The position numbers and the translations under genes were made by a program. Below, piece after piece: positions 60,303-64,000 of a stretch of DNA of 64,000 bases (position 1 is the stretch's first letter; each line of letters starts with the position of its first letter). The DNA lies in contig CAWGGM010000004.1 of assembly GCA_963822115.1 (NCBI GenBank), positions 310,001 to 374,000 of the forward strand, in the 5' to 3' direction. The DNA is from CAWDXG01 sp963822115. Lineage in GTDB: Bacteria; Myxococcota_A; Polyangia; Polyangiales; Polyangiaceae. The notes under the pieces were generated by a model, which was not told where the DNA came from, ran no database searches, and saw nothing but the letters and a program-made list of their open reading frames with translations.

Positions 60303-62342
60303 TCAGTGCAGGCGCTGGCCCGGCTTCGCGCCGCTGTCTGGCGAGAGCAGGAACACCTCGGCCCCACCTGGCCCCGCCGCCACGACCATGCCTTCGCTCA
60401 CGCCGAACTTCATCTTGCGGGGAGCGAGATTCGCGACCACGACGACGAGGCGCCCCACCAGATCTTCCGGCTTGTACGCGGCCTTGATGCCCGCAAACAC
60501 CGTGCGCGTGACGCCACCGCCCAGGCTCACGGTGAGCTTGAGCAGCTTGCGCGCCTCGGGCACCGCTTCGGCACTCACCACGCGCGCCACGCGCAGGTCG
60601 ACCTTGGCGAAGTCGTCGATGCTGCACTCGGCAGCCAGCGGCTCCGCCTCGAGCGGCCCCCCGTCGTCCTCCGGCGGCTTGGCGCCTGCCGCAGCGGCCT
60701 CGGCGGCGCTCGCGCTGTCGGCGATCATCGCCTGCACCTTCGCCGGATCCACACGCTGCATCAGGTGCTTGAACTCGCCCACGGCAGTGCCCACGAGCGG
60801 CTTCTCGGCGTCGCTCCAGGCCGTGATTGGCGCGCCGAGCAGCTTGCCGCTGTCCTCGGCGAGCTTCGGCAGCACCGGCGCCAGATAGACCACGAGCTGG
60901 CGGTACAGGTTGAGGACCACGCTGCACACGTCGGTGAGCTCCTGGCGCTTTGACGGGTCCTTCTTGAGCTTCCACGGCTCGGTGCGATCGACGTACTCGT
61001 TGGCGCGATCGGCCAGCGCCATGATGCTGCGCATCGCCTGGGCGAAGTCGCAGGTCTCGTAGGCCCGCGCGATCTCGTCGCCCTTCTTCGCCGCTTCGGC
61101 GAAGAGCCCGCCGTCTTCGGGGTAGCTCTGGGACAGGCCCGTGTCCTTGACGAAGCGGGCCGTGCGACTCGCGAGGTTCACCACCTTGCCCACCAGGTCG
61201 GAGTTCACCTTGGCCACGAGCTCGTCCAGGTTCAGGTCCAGATCGGCCACTCTGGGGCTGAGCCGCGAGGCGTAGAAGTAGCGGAGATACGCCGGGTCCA
61301 GGTGCTCCAGATAGGTCGAGGCGAGCACGAAGGTGCCCTTCGACTTGCTCATCTTCTCGCCGTTGACGGTGAGGAAGCCGTGCACCTGCACGCGCCGGGG
61401 CAGCGAGAAGCCCGCTGTCTTGAGCATCGCAGGCCAGAACAGCGAGTGGAAGTAGACGATGTCCTTGCCGATGAAGTGGTGGATGTCGGTGTCTTCCGAG
61501 CGCCACCAGTCGTCGAAGCTCTCGCCGTTCTTGTCGCACCACTGCCGCGTCGCGGCCATGTAGCCGATAGGCGCGTCGAACCAGACGTACCAGTAGTGAC
61601 CGGCAGCATCCGGGATCTCGAAGCCGAAGTAGGGCGCGGGGCGCGAAACGTCCCAGTCACGCAGCGGCTCGGCCAGGAAATGCCCCTTGAGGTAGTTGGC
61701 GATCTCGGGCTGCAGATGCTCGCCGCTCTGCGTCCACTCTTCGAGGAAGTCGTGCCAGCGCTCGATGTTGACGAACAGGTGCGAGGCGCTTCTCACCTCG
61801 GGCTTCGCGCCGCTGAGCGTGCTGACCGGGTCGATCAGCTCGGCGGGACTGTACGTGGAGCCGCACTTGTCGCAGCTGTCGCCGTACTGGTCGGGTGACT
61901 TGCATACCGGACACGTCCCCTTCACGAAGCGGTCGGCGAGGAACGTGCCCGCCTGCGGGTCGAACAGCTGCGTGACCTCGCGCTCCGCGACGAGACCCTG
62001 CTTCTGCAGCGCCGACCAGATCTCCGCACAGAACTCCCGGTTTTCCGGCGAGTGCGTGCTGCCGTAGTGGTCGAACTGGATCTGGAAGGCGGCAAAGTCG
62101 CGCTGGTGCGCCGCGCTCATGTCCGCGATGAGCTCTTCCTCGCTGCGGTTTTCCTGGCGCGCACGGATCATGATGGCCGTGCCGTGCGTGTCGTCGGCGC
62201 ACATGTAGATGACGCGGCGACCGGAAAGACGCTGGAAGCGCACCCAGATGTCGGTCTGCAGGTACTCGACCAGGTGACCGATGTGGATGTGCCCGTTGGC
62301 GTACGGCAGGGCGCTGGTGACCAGGAGTCGGCGTTCCGTCAT
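60303..62342 (-). CDS. metG: methionyl-tRNA synthetase
   Basis: This 679-aa class I enzyme has LPYANGHIHIGHLVEYLQTD (HIGH motif) at the N-terminus, a zinc-binding knuckle with CPVC and CDKC, WFDAPIGYMAA and the KMSKS motif NGEKMSKSKGTF. A C-terminal tRNA-binding (EMAP/Arc1-like) domain follows from about 570 (IDDFAKVDLRVARVVSAEAV, KMKFGVSEGMVVAA), so it is the long bacterial form that dimerises. It converges on deoA and is followed upstream by another Cys-repeat gene on the same strand. Confidence 0.95.
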   Translation of the reverse strand: MTERRLLVTSALPYANGHIHIGHLVEYLQTDIWVRFQRLSGRRVIYMCADDTHGTAIMIRARQENRSEEELIADMSAAHQRDFAAFQIQFDHYGSTHSPENREFCAEIWSALQKQGLVAEREVTQLFDPQAGTFLADRFVKGTCPVCKSPDQYGDSCDKCGSTYSPAELIDPVSTLSGAKPEVRSASHLFVNIERWHDFLEEWTQSGEHLQPEIANYLKGHFLAEPLRDWDVSRPAPYFGFEIPDAAGHYWYVWFDAPIGYMAATRQWCDKNGESFDDWWRSEDTDIHHFIGKDIVYFHSLFWPAMLKTAGFSLPRRVQVHGFLTVNGEKMSKSKGTFVLASTYLEHLDPAYLRYFYASRLSPRVADLDLNLDELVAKVNSDLVGKVVNLASRTARFVKDTGLSQSYPEDGGLFAEAAKKGDEIARAYETCDFAQAMRSIMALADRANEYVDRTEPWKLKKDPSKRQELTDVCSVVLNLYRQLVVYLAPVLPKLAEDSGKLLGAPITAWSDAEKPLVGTAVGEFKHLMQRVDPAKVQAMIADSASAAEAAAAGAKPPEDDGGPLEAEPLAAECSIDDFAKVDLRVARVVSAEAVPEARKLLKLTVSLGGGVTRTVFAGIKAAYKPEDLVGRLVVVVANLAPRKMKFGVSEGMVVAAGPGGAEVFLLSPDSGAKPGQRLH

Positions 62343-62419
62343 GGGACGCGCATCCTGCCACCGTCGCCCGCGGGATCAAAACCCCGCGGGCGATCGTCCG
62401 CCGACCTGGCGCGCCAGGC

Positions 62420-64000
62420 CTACTGCGGCACAGGCTCGCAGCAGCCGGTCACGCAGTAGTAGCCGGCGGCGCACGGCGACTGACCGGGCTGACCGCACAG
62501 CTGTATGCCGGACGGGCAGGTCTGCTGCGTGCAGTCAGGCGGGAGCGTGGTCTTGCCAAGACAGAGCTCGCAGTGCTCGCAGGTGTTCAGGCAGGACGGG
62601 ACCTGCGTGCACGGCTGGCACTTGCTGGGATCGGCCACGTCGGCCAGCGTGCAGGTGCCGTTGCCGCTGCTGTCGAGCGAGCCGAGGAAGACGGTGTGGA
62701 CCGTGCCCGAGCTGTCCGGGATCGCGCAGCACCCGAAGCAGTCGCAGCCGTTCGGAACCAGCGGGCCGCAGTAGCTCGTGCACTGCGCCGACTGCGCGCT
62801 GTACAGCTGCGAGCAGGTATTGCTGGTGCCCGGAATGCCCTTGTTCGGGTCGTAGGAGCACTTGCTGCCGTACGGGTAGTAGTTCGGAGCCACCTCGAGC
62901 GGATCGCAGGAGTGGCTCCAGTAGCAGTCGTCGTTGCCCGAGCCTGTGTCCTGGTCGAAGTAGCAGTCCTCCTTGCAGGGCGCCTTGTTCTGGCCGGGAA
63001 TGTTGCCGTAGTAGCCGGTCTCGTTGTTGTCGCAGACGCCGATGCAGTCAGGATCGGCCGAGTCGATCTTGCAGTCGCCGTCGTTGTCGAGGCAGTCACC
63101 GCACTGATAGACCTTGCCCTGGCAGGTGCTGACTGTGCACCAGTTGCCGCAACCCTGGGTTGGGTCGCAGGTCTGGCCGCAGCCGCACAGGCTGTTGTCT
63201 GGAACGTGCGTACAGCCGCCTGCTGACTCGCTGCACACCTCGTGCGTGCAGGCGATGCCGTCGCTGGCGCAGGTCGGCGGAGTGCCGGCCTGACAACCGT
63301 TGACGGGATCGCAGGTCTCGATTCCGTCGCACACCTTGCCGTCCGAACAATTGGCGTTGTCGGGCGTGTGGAGGCAGCCCAGCGTGGGCGCGCAGGTGTC
63401 ATCGGTGCACGCGACGCCGTCGTTACAGTCGAGCGGCGTGCCTGCGATACAACCCTGGCTCAGGTCGCAGACCTCGTCGCCGTTGCACAGGTTTCCGTCG
63501 TTACAGTACGCATTGACCGGGGTGTGCGTGCAGTAGTCGGGACCCGGTTTCGTCGGATCGCACTGGTCGTAGGTGCACGGGATGTTGTCGTTGCAGTTGA
63601 CCGGTGTGCCGGCCTTGCAGACGCCCGGGTTCGTACTCAGGTCGCAGTGTTCAACGCCGTTGCAGGGATTGTTGTCGTTGCAGTCGGCGTCGCTGGAGCA
63701 ACTCGTACCGGACTGGCACCCAAGGTTCGTACAGAACTGGCCGGACTGGCACAATGCGCTGTCCAGCGTGGTCTGGCACTGCCGGGTCGCTTCGTCGCAA
63801 GCCTCCACCGTGCACGCGATGCCGTCATCCGGGCAGGTGATGGGCGTGCCCGCCTGGCAGCCCAGGGTCGGATCGCACGTCTCGCTGCCGTTGCAGTAGA
63901 CGCCGTCGTCGCACTTGAGGTTGTCCGGCGTGTGATCGCAGCTGTCGGTCGCCTCGTCGCACGTGTCGGTCGTGCAGGCGATGCCGTCCTCGCAGTTGAC
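62420..64000 (-). CDS. Cys-repeat secreted protein, C-terminal part (cut by window edge)
   Basis: The frame is open from the right window edge to the stop at 62420, giving at least 526 residues with the N-terminus missing. The visible part is built of repeats of about 40-45 residues with the theme CNGxExCDxxxGCxAGTPxxC and DGIACTxDxC followed by HTPDNxxCxDG. About five repeats can be seen, the first two incomplete or divergent. After them is one MopE-like segment (CLDNDGDCKIDSADPDC) and a Cys-rich tail ending GYYCVTGCCEPVPQ. It is probably a disulphide-rich surface protein like those at 51.7-58.9 kb. No catalytic motif is seen. Confidence 0.75.
   Translation of the reverse strand, partial: VNCEDGIACTTDTCDEATDSCDHTPDNLKCDDGVYCNGSETCDPTLGCQAGTPITCPDDGIACTVEACDEATRQCQTTLDSALCQSGQFCTNLGCQSGTSCSSDADCNDNNPCNGVEHCDLSTNPGVCKAGTPVNCNDNIPCTYDQCDPTKPGPDYCTHTPVNAYCNDGNLCNGDEVCDLSQGCIAGTPLDCNDGVACTDDTCAPTLGCLHTPDNANCSDGKVCDGIETCDPVNGCQAGTPPTCASDGIACTHEVCSESAGGCTHVPDNSLCGCGQTCDPTQGCGNWCTVSTCQGKVYQCGDCLDNDGDCKIDSADPDCIGVCDNNETGYYGNIPGQNKAPCKEDCYFDQDTGSGNDDCYWSHSCDPLEVAPNYYPYGSKCSYDPNKGIPGTSNTCSQLYSAQSAQCTSYCGPLVPNGCDCFGCCAIPDSSGTVHTVFLGSLDSSGNGTCTLADVADPSKCQPCTQVPSCLNTCEHCELCLGKTTLPPDCTQQTCPSGIQLCGQPGQSPCAAGYYCVTGCCEPVPQ

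Overview
The window is GC-rich, gene-dense DNA with no rRNA, tRNA, CRISPR array or intact transposon that I could find. The content points to a myxobacterium (Myxococcota, Polyangia-like). Evidence includes several Cys-rich lipoproteins, two large proteins with MopE-type CDGxDNxCDGxxDE repeats, a MYXO-CTERM-like surface-sorting tail, an AgmX/PglI C-terminal domain, a Ser/Thr kinase fused to an AAA ATPase, an FHA-DUF4388 protein, a sigma-54 activator with TPRs and several membrane histidine kinases.

Layout. 0-5 kb: a frameshifted two-domain aromatic-CoA hydroxylase/OYE reductase, a PDZ-like protein and two Cys-rich lipoproteins. 5-8.4 kb: hflK-hflC, a DUF3293 protein and an OmpR-type regulator. 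8.7-14 kb: a tightly coupled operon xseA-aroE-glycogen debranching enzyme-histidine kinase that leads, after a structured gap, into the response regulator. 14-20 kb: a small membrane protein, an AgmX-like envelope protein, a DUF6920-type protein, biotin carboxylase, a 62-aa coiled-coil protein and an alpha-methylacyl-CoA racemase-like enzyme. 20-32 kb: signalling and metabolism (MshEN/GspE-N protein, Ser/Thr kinase-AAA protein, HAD phosphatase, UPRT, SUKH protein, hisD, FHA-DUF4388 protein, 7-TM histidine kinase). 32-38 kb, all minus strand: a degenerate YfcE-like phosphoesterase, nadD, a DUF2520 protein, a sigma-54 activator and a coupled lipoprotein. 38-47 kb: a [2Fe-2S]/FAD dehydrogenase, a lone ccmB, a SRPBCC protein, gltX, a CPBP protease and speA. 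47-64 kb: envelope and surface proteins (lipoproteins, lytic transglycosylase, a WYL regulator divergent from a VWA/MopE/MYXO-CTERM protein coupled to a MopE/SUMF1-like lipoprotein), then deoA, metG and the C-terminal part of another Cys-repeat protein cut by the window edge.

How genes may work together. The most system-like parts are three. First, the surface pair at 51.7-58.9 kb with its divergent WYL regulator, possibly linked to the CPBP protease at 43.2 kb, which is in the superfamily that includes myxosortases. Second, the 32-36 kb sigma-54 activator and its overlapping lipoprotein gene. Third, the operon in which a debranching enzyme is translationally coupled to a histidine kinase. 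Outside genes the strongest signals are a nested inverted-repeat element behind speA (46346-46558), a palindrome that recurs near three genes (7656, 47297, 47339), a 50-bp repeat array beside a decayed duplicate lipoprotein gene, and several strong intergenic hairpins.
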